A program made the translations under genes and the position numbers. Shown piece after piece: positions 19,277 to 27,969 of a stretch of DNA of 64,000 nt (within the stretch, counting starts at the first letter, position 1; the number at the start of each line of letters is the position of its first letter). The notes beneath the pieces are model-generated. The model was not told the DNA's origin. It saw only the letters and a program-made list of their open reading frames with translations, and ran no database searches. The stretch spans positions 496,001 through 560,000 of the forward strand of contig NZ_JASCRY010000002.1 in NCBI RefSeq assembly GCF_030010375.1. Reading direction: 5' to 3'. This DNA comes from Flavobacterium yafengii (GTDB lineage: Bacteria > Bacteroidota > Bacteroidia > Flavobacteriales > Flavobacteriaceae).

Positions 19277-22057
19277 GTGAAGTTTTTCAAAACCATATTG
19301 TTTTTTATTTGTCTTTTAGCGACTTTCAGTTCTAATGGGCAAATTGCTGCCGACCATTTAACTTGTGAAATGGCAGAAAATCCATTGGCTGCAAGCCAAA
19401 ATCAACCACGATTAAGTTGGCAGTTGGTTTCTAAAGAATCGAATGTATCGCAAACAGGGTATCAAATATTGGTTGCTTCTTCCGAGAAAAAATTACAGAA
19501 GAATGAAGCTGATATTTGGGATAGCGGGAAAGTAGTTTCAAATAAGAATCTTCAAATTAGGTACGACGGGAATCCTTTAAATAGCGAAACAAAATACTTT
19601 TGGAAAGTAAAAGTCTGGAACCAGAATAGTAAATCTTCCAATTGGAGCAAAGCTAATTTTTTCAGAATTGCACCTTCCGAATCCGATTTGAATCCAACTT
19701 GGATTGGCGCGATTACAAAAGCCAACAGTCATTTGCCGGAAGGCAGAAATTACCACACGGCAACTTTCAAAAAAGAAAAAAAAGAAGCGATAATCAATGC
19801 TTCGGATTCTTTGGCACGCAGAAGTATTATGCTTCGCAAACCATTTGCTGTTGCTAAAGAAATCAAGGAAGCCGTAGTTTATATTTCGGGATTGGGACAT
19901 TATGAGTTGACTATAAATGGCAAAAAAATTGGCAATAGCGAGTTTGCGCCTTTGTGGACAGATTACGACAAATCGGTTAATTACAATACCTATGAATTAT
20001 CGGCTGATGAATTGCAAAAAGGCGAAAATGTAATTGGAATTCTTTTAGGAAACGGAATGTACAATATGGTTGCCGAAAGATATGCCAAGTTTTTTGTGAG
20101 TTTTGGTCCACCGACTTTATTTTTCAAGATGAAAGTGGTTTATAAAGACGGTTCTTCAGCAATTATTAAGTCGGATGCAAGCTGGAAATACAGTAAAAGC
20201 CCGATTACCTTCAATAGTATTTTTGGAGGGGAAGATTACAATGCCAATTTAGAGCAAAAAGGTTGGGATGCCAAAGGATTTGATGACTCGAAGTGGAAAA
20301 AAGTAGTTGTTCAGGAAGCTCCAAAAGGAATTTTGAGAGCACAGACAGCACCGCCAATTACAGTGCAAAAACAATATGATGTCAAGGATGTAAAAGAAAT
20401 TAAACCCAACTTTTATGTTTTTAATATGGGACAGAATCTTTCCGGATTTACGACCATAAAAGTTAAAGGAAAGAAAGGTCAAACGGTTCGTGTTTGGGTT
20501 GGCGAAGGCTTGAACGATGATGGAACTGTTGGACAAGGAAAAACAGGGAAACCGTATTATTATGACTATACTTTAAAAGGTGATGGTGTAGAAGAATGGC
20601 AACCTAAATTCAGTTATTATGGTTTTCAATATGTCCAGATTGAGAATATAAATTACAAGGAAACTAAGAATAAAAATCTTCCAACACTTGTAGATTTAAA
20701 ATCTAATTTTATATACAATTCGGCTGGCGAGGCGGGAATTTTTGAATGTTCTAATGACATTTTCAACAAAACACACGAACTGATTAATAATGCTATAAAA
20801 AGTAATTTTCAGAGTGTGTTTACTGATTGTCCGCAACGCGAAAAATTAGGCTGGTTAGAGGAAATTCACTTAAATGGACCAGGATTAATGTTCAATTATA
20901 ATTTGGCAAATTATATTCCAAGTTCAATGCAAAACATTGCCGATGCGCAGCGAGAAAACGGTTTGATTCCGACTATCGCTCCCGAATATGTTGTTTTTGG
21001 AGGTGATTTTACTGATTCTCCGGAATGGGGTGTAACAGGAATTATTTTGCCTTGGATGTATTATGAACAGTATGGGGACGCTTCTTTGTTGGAAAAATAT
21101 TATCCCGTAATGAAAAGGTACATTGATTATTTAACGACTACTTCAAAAAATCATATTGTGTCTCACGGTTTAGGAGATTGGTACGATTATGGGACGCATC
21201 CAGCGGGATACTCAAAAAATAGTCCCATTGCACTTTCGGCAACTTCACATTATTATTATGGAGCCCATTTATTGGCAAAAGCCGCAAAATTGTTGAACAA
21301 GGGAGTCGATATTGCTAAGTATGAAACCTTGGCTTCGGATATTAAAAAGGCTTTTAACGACGAATTTTTTAATGTAGCAACCAAGCAATACGGGACGAGT
21401 AGCCAGTTTAGCAACGCTGTTCCGGTTTTTATGGAAATTGTGGAACCGCAATACAAACAAGCGGTGATGTATAATTTACTGGAAGACATCAAATCCAAAG
21501 GGGATCGATTAACTACAGGAGACGTTGGGAATCGTTATTTATTTCAAGCTTTGGCTCGAAATGGCGAAAATGAAACGATGTACAAAATGAACAATCACTA
21601 TGATGCTCCTGGATATGGTTTTCAGATAAAATTTGGATTGACAACCTTGACCGAACAATGGGATCCTCGCAAAGGAAATTCGTGGAATCATTTTATGATG
21701 GGACAAATTGAAGAATGGTTTTACCAAAGTCTGGCCGGAATTGTTTCGGATGATGAAAATCCAGGATTCAAGCATTTCTTTATCCAACCAGAGATTGTGG
21801 GCGACATGACTTTTGTAAAAGCAAGTTATCAATCTATTTATGGTAAAATTGCTTCAGCTTGGGAGAAAAAGGACAGAAAATTATTCCTGAAAATTGAAAT
21901 TCCTGCCAACACATCCGCCACCATAAAATTGCCGGTTTCTAAAAATTCAGAAATTAAAGTCAATAAAAAATCGATGAGTTCAGGTTTTGATGAAAAAGAC
22001 AAAAAACCTACTTTAGAATTAGGTTCAGGAATTTATACAATTGAATGCAAAATATAG
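19277..22057 (+). CDS. GH78 alpha-L-rhamnosidase, secreted (first of two)
   Basis: Removes terminal alpha-L-rhamnose. It starts at a GTG 1 bp after the preceding stop; the signal MKFFKTILFFICLLATFSSNGQ supports this start. Order: N-terminal fibronectin-like domain (LTCEMAENPLAASQNQPRLSWQL), the rhamnosidase N-domain (AVVYISGLGHYELTINGKKIGN), a jelly-roll (VFNMGQNLSGFTTIKVKGKKG), the alpha/alpha-6 barrel and a C-terminal beta domain. Barrel motifs include FTDCPQREKLGWLEEIH, DSPEWGVTGIILPWMYYEQYGD and TLTEQWDPRKGNSWNHFMMG. In many GH78 enzymes the first motif reads DCPQRDERLGWTGDA; here the acidic position is Glu-Glu, as in one known subgroup. Length, 926 residues, is normal. The locus points to rhamnogalacturonan as source of rhamnose. 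Confidence 0.92.
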   Translation: MKFFKTILFFICLLATFSSNGQIAADHLTCEMAENPLAASQNQPRLSWQLVSKESNVSQTGYQILVASSEKKLQKNEADIWDSGKVVSNKNLQIRYDGNPLNSETKYFWKVKVWNQNSKSSNWSKANFFRIAPSESDLNPTWIGAITKANSHLPEGRNYHTATFKKEKKEAIINASDSLARRSIMLRKPFAVAKEIKEAVVYISGLGHYELTINGKKIGNSEFAPLWTDYDKSVNYNTYELSADELQKGENVIGILLGNGMYNMVAERYAKFFVSFGPPTLFFKMKVVYKDGSSAIIKSDASWKYSKSPITFNSIFGGEDYNANLEQKGWDAKGFDDSKWKKVVVQEAPKGILRAQTAPPITVQKQYDVKDVKEIKPNFYVFNMGQNLSGFTTIKVKGKKGQTVRVWVGEGLNDDGTVGQGKTGKPYYYDYTLKGDGVEEWQPKFSYYGFQYVQIENINYKETKNKNLPTLVDLKSNFIYNSAGEAGIFECSNDIFNKTHELINNAIKSNFQSVFTDCPQREKLGWLEEIHLNGPGLMFNYNLANYIPSSMQNIADAQRENGLIPTIAPEYVVFGGDFTDSPEWGVTGIILPWMYYEQYGDASLLEKYYPVMKRYIDYLTTTSKNHIVSHGLGDWYDYGTHPAGYSKNSPIALSATSHYYYGAHLLAKAAKLLNKGVDIAKYETLASDIKKAFNDEFFNVATKQYGTSSQFSNAVPVFMEIVEPQYKQAVMYNLLEDIKSKGDRLTTGDVGNRYLFQALARNGENETMYKMNNHYDAPGYGFQIKFGLTTLTEQWDPRKGNSWNHFMMGQIEEWFYQSLAGIVSDDENPGFKHFFIQPEIVGDMTFVKASYQSIYGKIASAWEKKDRKLFLKIEIPANTSATIKLPVSKNSEIKVNKKSMSSGFDEKDKKPTLELGSGIYTIECKI

Positions 22058-22068
22058 TTTTCGACAGA

Positions 22069-22099
22069 GACCTAACAGGTTTTTAAAACCTGTTAGGTC
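22069..22099. repeat. Perfect 15-bp-arm palindrome (AACAGGTTTT family)
   Basis: GACCTAACAGGTTTT and its complement flank a single T. It follows the rhamnosidase stop by 11 bp and is the cleanest copy of the family seen at 9806-9832. Likely terminator or mRNA end protector on either strand. Confidence 0.7.
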
Positions 22100-22126
22100 C
22101 AATGAGAAGCTAACAATAAATAAAAA

Positions 22127-23554
22127 ATGAAGAATTTAAAAAACATAGTTTTTACTTTAATAGGATCAATTTTCGTATTGACGTTCGCAAACGCGCAATG
22201 TACATCTGATACTAATTTCAAGAAGCCGGTTACGGAAACGATAAAAAAGATTGAAACTATTTTTCATATAACCATCACTGACGACAGAGGTTTATTGAAA
22301 GAAAAAGAATTGGATTATGCCGATTGGCGCATTGAACAAGGCAATTTAGAAGTTTCTTTGGCCAATGTTTTGGTTCCTTTTGAGTTGACTTATTTTAAGC
22401 AACCTGATGGAAGTTATCTAATTCGAAAATTTGAAAGCCATAAAGTATCGATTGATAAAGGAAAGGAAAGGTTGGAATTTCTAACCAATTTATATCCGAC
22501 TTTAGCCGATTGGGAAGCGCGAAAGAAAGAGCTGAAAGCGTGTATGATCACGTCGTTTGGTTTGGACAAAGCGCCACCAATGCCAAAATCAAAACCGATT
22601 TTAACTCCAAAAAGAATTTATAAAGATTATAGCGTAGAAAATATTGGATTGGAAATTCTTCCGGGCGTTTACGTAACGGGTTCGATTTACAAACCCTATC
22701 CTTTAAACAAAAAAGCGGCTATTATTTTAACACCCGACGGACATTTTGGAGACGGAAGATACAGAAACGACGAGCAATATCGTTGTGCCATAATGGCCAA
22801 AATGGGGGCAATAGTGGTGAGTTATGACTTGTTTGCTTGGGGTGAATCATTGCTTCAATTTCCGGAACAGACACACAGAAACAGTATCGCATCGACAGTT
22901 CAGGTTTTAAGCGGAATACGGTTATTGGATTATTTGGCAACGATAAAAAATGCTGATGTTTCTCGTGTTGGCGTTACCGGAGGTTCCGGCGGAGGTTCGC
23001 ACACGATGTTTTTGGCAGCTTTAGATGACAGAATTAAAGTTTCGGCTCCGGTCGTAATGGTTTCTTCGCATTTTTCGGGAGGTTGTCCTTGCGAAAGCGG
23101 TCGAGGAATTCATTTGTGTGGCAACGGAACCAATAATGCCGAAATTTCGGCAATGATGGCGCCAAAACCGCAATTGATTGTTTCGGATGGAAAAGACTGG
23201 ACATTGGCAGTTCCAGAATTGGAATTCCCTTTTATCCAACGCACTTATGGACTTTACGGTAAAAAAGAGTTGGTAGAAAATGCCCATTTTCAAGCAGAAG
23301 GTCACGATTTTGGAGTTTCAAAACGCATGGCTTTGTATCCGTTTATGGCCAAATATTTGGGTTTGGATTTGAATAAAGTGAAGAATGCCAAAGGCGAAAT
23401 TGACGAATCAACCTGCGTGATGGAACCCAAAGAAAAGATGTTCGTTTTTGGTGATAAAGGCGAAAAATTGCCAGCCAATGCCTTGAAGGATATCAATAAA
23501 TTATATGAAATGTTCGGAGAAAAAAATAATAAAGTATATGAAGTTAAGAAGTAA
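22127..23554 (+). CDS. Secreted alpha/beta-hydrolase, acetylesterase-like, with STN-like N-terminal domain
   Basis: Probably removes acetyl groups from pectin (inference). A Sec signal ends at ...TFANAQ. Residues 33-110 (IETIFHITITDDRGLL, then LEVSLANVLVPFELTYF, then DGSYLIRK) look like the STN/secretin short domain found at the start of some TonB receptors. The catalytic alpha/beta fold follows (about 150-440): AIILTPDGHFGDG, VVSYDLFAWGES, nucleophile Ser287 in VTGGSGGGSHT, an Asp candidate in LIVSDGKDW and the His in AEGHDFG. This spacing is that of acetylxylan-esterase-type hydrolases. A Cys-rich loop, GGCPCESGRGIHLCGNG, may form disulfides. The stop overlaps the GH95 start by 17 bp, so the two are coupled. 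Confidence 0.8.
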   Translation: MKNLKNIVFTLIGSIFVLTFANAQCTSDTNFKKPVTETIKKIETIFHITITDDRGLLKEKELDYADWRIEQGNLEVSLANVLVPFELTYFKQPDGSYLIRKFESHKVSIDKGKERLEFLTNLYPTLADWEARKKELKACMITSFGLDKAPPMPKSKPILTPKRIYKDYSVENIGLEILPGVYVTGSIYKPYPLNKKAAIILTPDGHFGDGRYRNDEQYRCAIMAKMGAIVVSYDLFAWGESLLQFPEQTHRNSIASTVQVLSGIRLLDYLATIKNADVSRVGVTGGSGGGSHTMFLAALDDRIKVSAPVVMVSSHFSGGCPCESGRGIHLCGNGTNNAEISAMMAPKPQLIVSDGKDWTLAVPELEFPFIQRTYGLYGKKELVENAHFQAEGHDFGVSKRMALYPFMAKYLGLDLNKVKNAKGEIDESTCVMEPKEKMFVFGDKGEKLPANALKDINKLYEMFGEKNNKVYEVKK

Positions 23555-26015
23555 AATTGCCGGTATTGTTTTTGGAATTGGATTCCTTGTTGGTGTGCAG
23601 AATTTAGGTGCGCAAACGACAACTGAGTTAAAACTTTGGTATGACAAACCCGCTGCCATCTGGAACGAAGCCTTGCCTTTGGGTAATGGTCGTTTGGGAG
23701 CGATGGTTTTTGGAGACCCTTCCGTGGAACGTTTGCAATTAAACGAAGAAACTATTTGGGCAGGTTCGCCAAACAGCAATGCGCATACAAAATCATTGAA
23801 AGCGTTGCCTATTGTGAGACAATTGGTTTTTGACGGAAAATTTGATGAGGCACAAGATTTGGCTACCCAGGATATCATGTCCCAAACCAATGATGGAATG
23901 CCGTATCAAACTTTTGGAAGTGCCTATATTTCGTTTCCGGGACATCAGAAATATACCAATTATTATCGTGATTTGAATATTGAAAATGCTACTGCAAAAG
24001 TAAAATACACCGTAAATGGCGTAGAATTTACCAGAGAAATATTTACCTCTTTTTCAGATCAGGTTATTGTGGTAAAATTGTCGGCGAGTCAGCCGGGACA
24101 GATTACGGCGAATGTTTTTATGAACAGCCCTATTGACAAAACAGTTCCTTCAACGGAAGGCAACCAAATTCTGCTTTCTGGAATTGGGACTAATTTCGAA
24201 GGTGTAAAAGGAAAAGTGAAATTCCAGGGAAGAATTGAAGCCAAAAATAAAGGTGGAGAAGTTTCGGCAAGCAACGGAGTACTTAGCATTAATAAAGCCG
24301 ATGAAGTGACGCTTTACATTTCGATAGCGACCAATTTCAAAAACTATCAGGACATTACCGAAGATGAAGTAGCGAAAAGCAAATCGTTTTTGGAGAAAGC
24401 TTTACCGAAAAGTTTTGATGAAATCAAAAAAGCACACATGGTCTATTATCAAAAATTCTTCAACAGGGTTTCCTTCGATTTGGGTTCAACTGACGCCATC
24501 AAGAAACCGACGAATGAAAGAATTCGCGATTTTTCCAAACAATTCGATCCGCAATTAGCCAGTTTGTATTTTCAATTTGGGCGTTATTTGCTGATTTCGA
24601 GTTCACAGCCTGGTGGACAACCGGCCAATTTACAGGGAATTTGGAACGATATGGTAACTCCTCCCTGGGACAGTAAATACACGACAAACATCAATGCCGA
24701 GATGAATTATTGGCCGGCCGAGCTAACCAATCTTTCGGAGATGCACGAGCCCTTTATTCAAATGGCAAAAGAATTGAGCGTTACGGGAGCAGCAACTGCC
24801 AAGATGATGTACAATGCCAATGGTTGGGTGTTACACCACAATACCGATATTTGGCGTGTAACCGCCCCGGTAGATTCCGCTGCGTCTGGAATGTGGCCTA
24901 CGGGTGGCGCTTGGGTTTCTCAGGATTTATGGGAACGCTATTTGTACACAGGAGATAAAAATTACCTAAAAGAAATTTATCCGATACTAAAAGGTGCAGC
25001 AGATTTCTTTTTGGATTTTATGATTACCGACCCAAACACAGGTTATTTGGTGGTTGTTCCATCGAGTTCTCCTGAAAACACACACGCTGGCGGAACGGGA
25101 AAATCAACTATTGCTTCCGGAACTACGATGGATAATCAGTTGGTTTTTGATTTGTTTACCCACGTAATCGAAGCTTCCAAATTGGTTGCTCCTGATGAAG
25201 ATTATGCTAAAAAAGTAAGTGTAGCTTTGGCTAAAATGGCTCCGATGAAAGTTGGAAAACACAATCAGTTGCAGGAATGGCAGGACGATTGGGACAATCC
25301 GAAAGACAATCACCGACACGTTTCGCATTTGTACGGCTTGTTTCCAAGTAGCCAGATTTCGCCAATCAAAACACCGGAATTATTTGAAGCGGCCAAACAA
25401 TCCTTGATTTATAGAACAGACGAATCGACAGGATGGTCAATGGGCTGGAAAGTGAATTTATGGGCTCGATTATTGGACGGAAATCACGCCTACAAATTGA
25501 TTCAGGATCAATTGCATTTGGTAACCGCTGATCAAAGAAAAGGTGGCGGAACCTACCCAAATATGCTCGATGCACACCAACCGTTTCAGATTGACGGTAA
25601 CTTTGGATGCACAGCAGGAATCGCCGAAATGCTGATGCAAAGTCAGGAAGATGCGATTCATTTATTGCCTGCTTTGCCAACTGTCTGGAAAGACGGTAGC
25701 ATCAAAGGTTTGGTTACCCGAGCCGGATTTGTAATCGATATGACCTGGAAAAATAATAAAGTTTCGACCTTGAAAGTATATTCAAAAATAGGAGGAAACT
25801 GCCGATTGAAATTGGAAAACACTTTGAAAGCAGATAAAGGAATTGTGCTTAAAAAAGCAAAAGGTAAAAACCCGAATCCGTTGTTTTATGCTGTTGAAGT
25901 AAAGAAACCGATTATTTCTAAAGAAGCTAAATTGCCTAAAGTACAATTACCAAAGTACAATGAATATGATGTAGAAATGAAAGCGGGACAGACGTATAGT
26001 TTCTCTGCAAATTAA
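23538..26015 (+). CDS. GH95 enzyme (alpha-L-fucosidase or alpha-L-galactosidase), secreted
   Basis: Removes a terminal alpha-L-sugar from side chains. The ATG at 23538 starts MKLRSKIAGIVFGIGFLVGVQNLGAQ, a usual signal; the earlier in-frame ATG at 23505 lies inside the esterase gene. GH95 marks: WYDKPAAIWNEALPLGNG, QLNEETIWAGSP, GIWNDMVTPPWDSKY, TTNINAEMNYWPAEL, HRHVSHLYGLFPSSQISP and QIDGNFGCTAGIAEMLMQ. The two catalytic Asn residues (384 and 386) are present. Residue 382, two before the first Asn, is Thr; from memory, fucosidases carry His there and L-galactosidases Thr, so L-galactosidase is favoured. RG-II carries L-galactose, which fits. Family sure, sugar specificity tentative. Confidence 0.93.
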   Translation: MKLRSKIAGIVFGIGFLVGVQNLGAQTTTELKLWYDKPAAIWNEALPLGNGRLGAMVFGDPSVERLQLNEETIWAGSPNSNAHTKSLKALPIVRQLVFDGKFDEAQDLATQDIMSQTNDGMPYQTFGSAYISFPGHQKYTNYYRDLNIENATAKVKYTVNGVEFTREIFTSFSDQVIVVKLSASQPGQITANVFMNSPIDKTVPSTEGNQILLSGIGTNFEGVKGKVKFQGRIEAKNKGGEVSASNGVLSINKADEVTLYISIATNFKNYQDITEDEVAKSKSFLEKALPKSFDEIKKAHMVYYQKFFNRVSFDLGSTDAIKKPTNERIRDFSKQFDPQLASLYFQFGRYLLISSSQPGGQPANLQGIWNDMVTPPWDSKYTTNINAEMNYWPAELTNLSEMHEPFIQMAKELSVTGAATAKMMYNANGWVLHHNTDIWRVTAPVDSAASGMWPTGGAWVSQDLWERYLYTGDKNYLKEIYPILKGAADFFLDFMITDPNTGYLVVVPSSSPENTHAGGTGKSTIASGTTMDNQLVFDLFTHVIEASKLVAPDEDYAKKVSVALAKMAPMKVGKHNQLQEWQDDWDNPKDNHRHVSHLYGLFPSSQISPIKTPELFEAAKQSLIYRTDESTGWSMGWKVNLWARLLDGNHAYKLIQDQLHLVTADQRKGGGTYPNMLDAHQPFQIDGNFGCTAGIAEMLMQSQEDAIHLLPALPTVWKDGSIKGLVTRAGFVIDMTWKNNKVSTLKVYSKIGGNCRLKLENTLKADKGIVLKKAKGKNPNPLFYAVEVKKPIISKEAKLPKVQLPKYNEYDVEMKAGQTYSFSAN

Positions 26016-26044
26016 ATTAGGTATTAAAAACGAATATTGTGTCC

Positions 26045-26150
26045 GCGTGAGTGATGGCAGTGGAGCTCTTTTTTTGAGTGGCTTTTTTAGCCGATCAAAA
26101 AAAAGCTGGAACGTACAGCACGATCCGGAGTTTTTACGAAGGGTCACGCC
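26045..26150 (+). ncRNA. Structured repeat element, copy A
   Basis: Ends GCGTGA (26045-26050) and TCACGC (26144-26149) pair to close the element. Conserved inside are GATGGCAGTGGA and ACGTACAGCACGATCC, separated by an A/T-rich hairpin topped by GGCT/AGCC. The second hairpin is short (ATCC/GGGT). Copies B (35701-35820, - strand) and C (50139-50217, + strand) share the conserved blocks while hairpin sequences differ. This could be the Flavo-1 RNA or a relative; a covariance search is needed. Whether it is transcribed is unknown. Confidence 0.6.
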
Positions 26151-26173
26151 CAAAAAATTAAAATAAATAGAAT

Positions 26174-27742
26174 ATGTTACATCAATTAAAATATAAAATA
26201 ATTGCTTTCATTATACTGATTTCTGCTTTAAACAGCGGATGTAAATCAGGTGCGGCACATTCCAAAAAAGGAACGGCCGTTATTTTGAAAGCCGATAATT
26301 TCAAGCATTATGTTGATTATTTCAACACGATGGAAGACGAGAATTTGAAATTTGCGATTCCAAATGACAGTGCTTGGAACTGGATGAAAAAGAATGTTCC
26401 GTTGTTTGAATGTCCACAGCAAAATTTTGAGGAGATTTATTATTTCCGTTGGTGGAGTGTGCGAAAACACATCAAGAAAACACCGCAGGGATTTGCGATT
26501 ACGGAGTTTTTGGTGGACCGTTCGTATGCAGATAAATACAATATGATCAGTTGTGCGCTGGGGCATCACATCAATGAGTTTCGCTGGGTTCACGATCCGC
26601 AGTATTTGGAGCAGGATGTTCATTTGTGGTTTCGAGGGAATGAAGGCAAGCCAATGAAAAAGTTGCGAACCTTTAGCAGTTGGACGGCGGATGCGTTGTA
26701 CAACCGTTATTTGGTGAATAAAGATGATAAGTTTTTACTGGATATGTATCCTGATTTGGTCGCCGAATACGCCGCTTGGGAAGGCGACAGAAAACGTAAA
26801 GATGGATTGTTCTGGCAGTTTGACGTGAAAGACGGAATGGAAGAATCGTTGAGCGGGGCAAGAAAATTCAGAAATGCGCGCCCGACGATTAACAGTTATA
26901 TGTACGGAAATGCACAGGCTTTGGCGAAAATGGCGAAGATGAAAGGCGATGCCAAACAGGAAAGTTATTTTACTGCGAAAGCGGATACGCTTCAAAAATT
27001 GGTGGAAACGAAATTGTGGAATCCAAAAAGTGAATTCTTTGAAACGTTTACAGAGAAAGATACGCTGGCGCAGGTTCGGGAGGCGATTGGATTTATTCCG
27101 TGGTATTTTAATCTGCCACAAAAAGGCAAAGGTTTTGAAAAAGCTTGGGAACAAATTAAGGATGAAAAAGGATTTTCAGCACCTTTTGGATTGACAACGG
27201 CAGAACGCAGAAGTCCGCGTTTTAGAACACACGGAACCGGAACTTGTGAATGGGATGGCGCAATTTGGCCTTTTGCCAGTTCGCAAACTTTAACGGCTTT
27301 GGCCAATGTTTTGAATAATTACAATCAGAATTTTGTTGCCAAAACCGATTATTTCAAGCAAATGGATTTGTATGTGCAATCGCAATATTACAGAGGAAAA
27401 CCATATTTGGGAGAATATTTGGACGAAACCACGGGTTATTGGTTAATGGGCGACAGAGAACGAAGCCGTTATTACAATCATTCGACTTTCAATGATTTAA
27501 TGATAACAGGATTGGTTGGTTTACGCCCAAGAGCTGATGAAAAGATTGAGGTAAATCCGTTGATTCCACAAGAAAAATGGGATTGGTTTTGTTTGGATAA
27601 TGTATTGTATCACGGCAATATCATTACGATTCTTTGGGATAAAACAGGTGAAAAATACGGAAAAGGAAAAGGTTTCAGAATTTTTAAAAACGGAAAAGAA
27701 ATTGCGGTTTCAGAAAAATTGGAGAAATTAGTATCGGAATAA
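26174..27742 (+). CDS. Lipoprotein alpha/alpha-6 barrel glycosidase (MGH1/GH63-like)
   Basis: Likely a periplasmic or surface exo-glycosidase; substrate unknown. The lipoprotein signal is MLHQLKYKIIAFIILISALNSGC with the lipid Cys near residue 23. The body has alternating helix motifs of an alpha/alpha barrel: YYFRWWSVRKHIK, CALGHHINEFRWVHDPQYLE, TFSSWTADALYNRYLV, INSYMYGNAQALAKMAKMKG and CEWDGAIWPFASSQTLTALA. The last, with an acidic residue before GAIWPF, is the usual site of catalytic acid in MGH1-type and GH63-type enzymes. It resembles proteins labelled GH142-like in RG-II loci, but I cannot confirm that family. 522 residues, no added binding module. Preceded by repeat element A. Confidence 0.7.
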   Translation: MLHQLKYKIIAFIILISALNSGCKSGAAHSKKGTAVILKADNFKHYVDYFNTMEDENLKFAIPNDSAWNWMKKNVPLFECPQQNFEEIYYFRWWSVRKHIKKTPQGFAITEFLVDRSYADKYNMISCALGHHINEFRWVHDPQYLEQDVHLWFRGNEGKPMKKLRTFSSWTADALYNRYLVNKDDKFLLDMYPDLVAEYAAWEGDRKRKDGLFWQFDVKDGMEESLSGARKFRNARPTINSYMYGNAQALAKMAKMKGDAKQESYFTAKADTLQKLVETKLWNPKSEFFETFTEKDTLAQVREAIGFIPWYFNLPQKGKGFEKAWEQIKDEKGFSAPFGLTTAERRSPRFRTHGTGTCEWDGAIWPFASSQTLTALANVLNNYNQNFVAKTDYFKQMDLYVQSQYYRGKPYLGEYLDETTGYWLMGDRERSRYYNHSTFNDLMITGLVGLRPRADEKIEVNPLIPQEKWDWFCLDNVLYHGNIITILWDKTGEKYGKGKGFRIFKNGKEIAVSEKLEKLVSE

Positions 27743-27791
27743 AATTGGGACGCGGATGACGCGAATTAAAATGGATGTGTGCGGATTTTTT

Positions 27792-27874
27792 TGTCATTTC
27801 GACGAAGGAGAAATCACATCCAGAGAGCAACGAACGTAAATCCGTTATGTGATTTCTCCTTCGTCGAAATGACA
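27792..27874. repeat. Perfect 28-bp inverted repeat with 27-nt loop
   Basis: Arms 27792-27819 and 27847-27874 are exact complements (the left arm contains TTTCGACGAAGGAGAAAT). The 227-bp gap between the barrel lipoprotein and the second rhamnosidase is mostly this element plus a TCTGCTGAA/TTTGCTGAA mini-repeat (27905-27930). The arm relates to the GTCATTGCGAGGAACGAAGC repeat at 35840-35868. It would make a very stable mRNA hairpin. Confidence 0.8.
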
Positions 27875-27969
27875 CACTTGATGGAATTTGCTAATCAAAA
27901 ATTAATCTGCTGAATTTGCTGAATCTGCGTGAGGAAAAATTATAGCAAATCAGCTTAAAATAAAAATAA

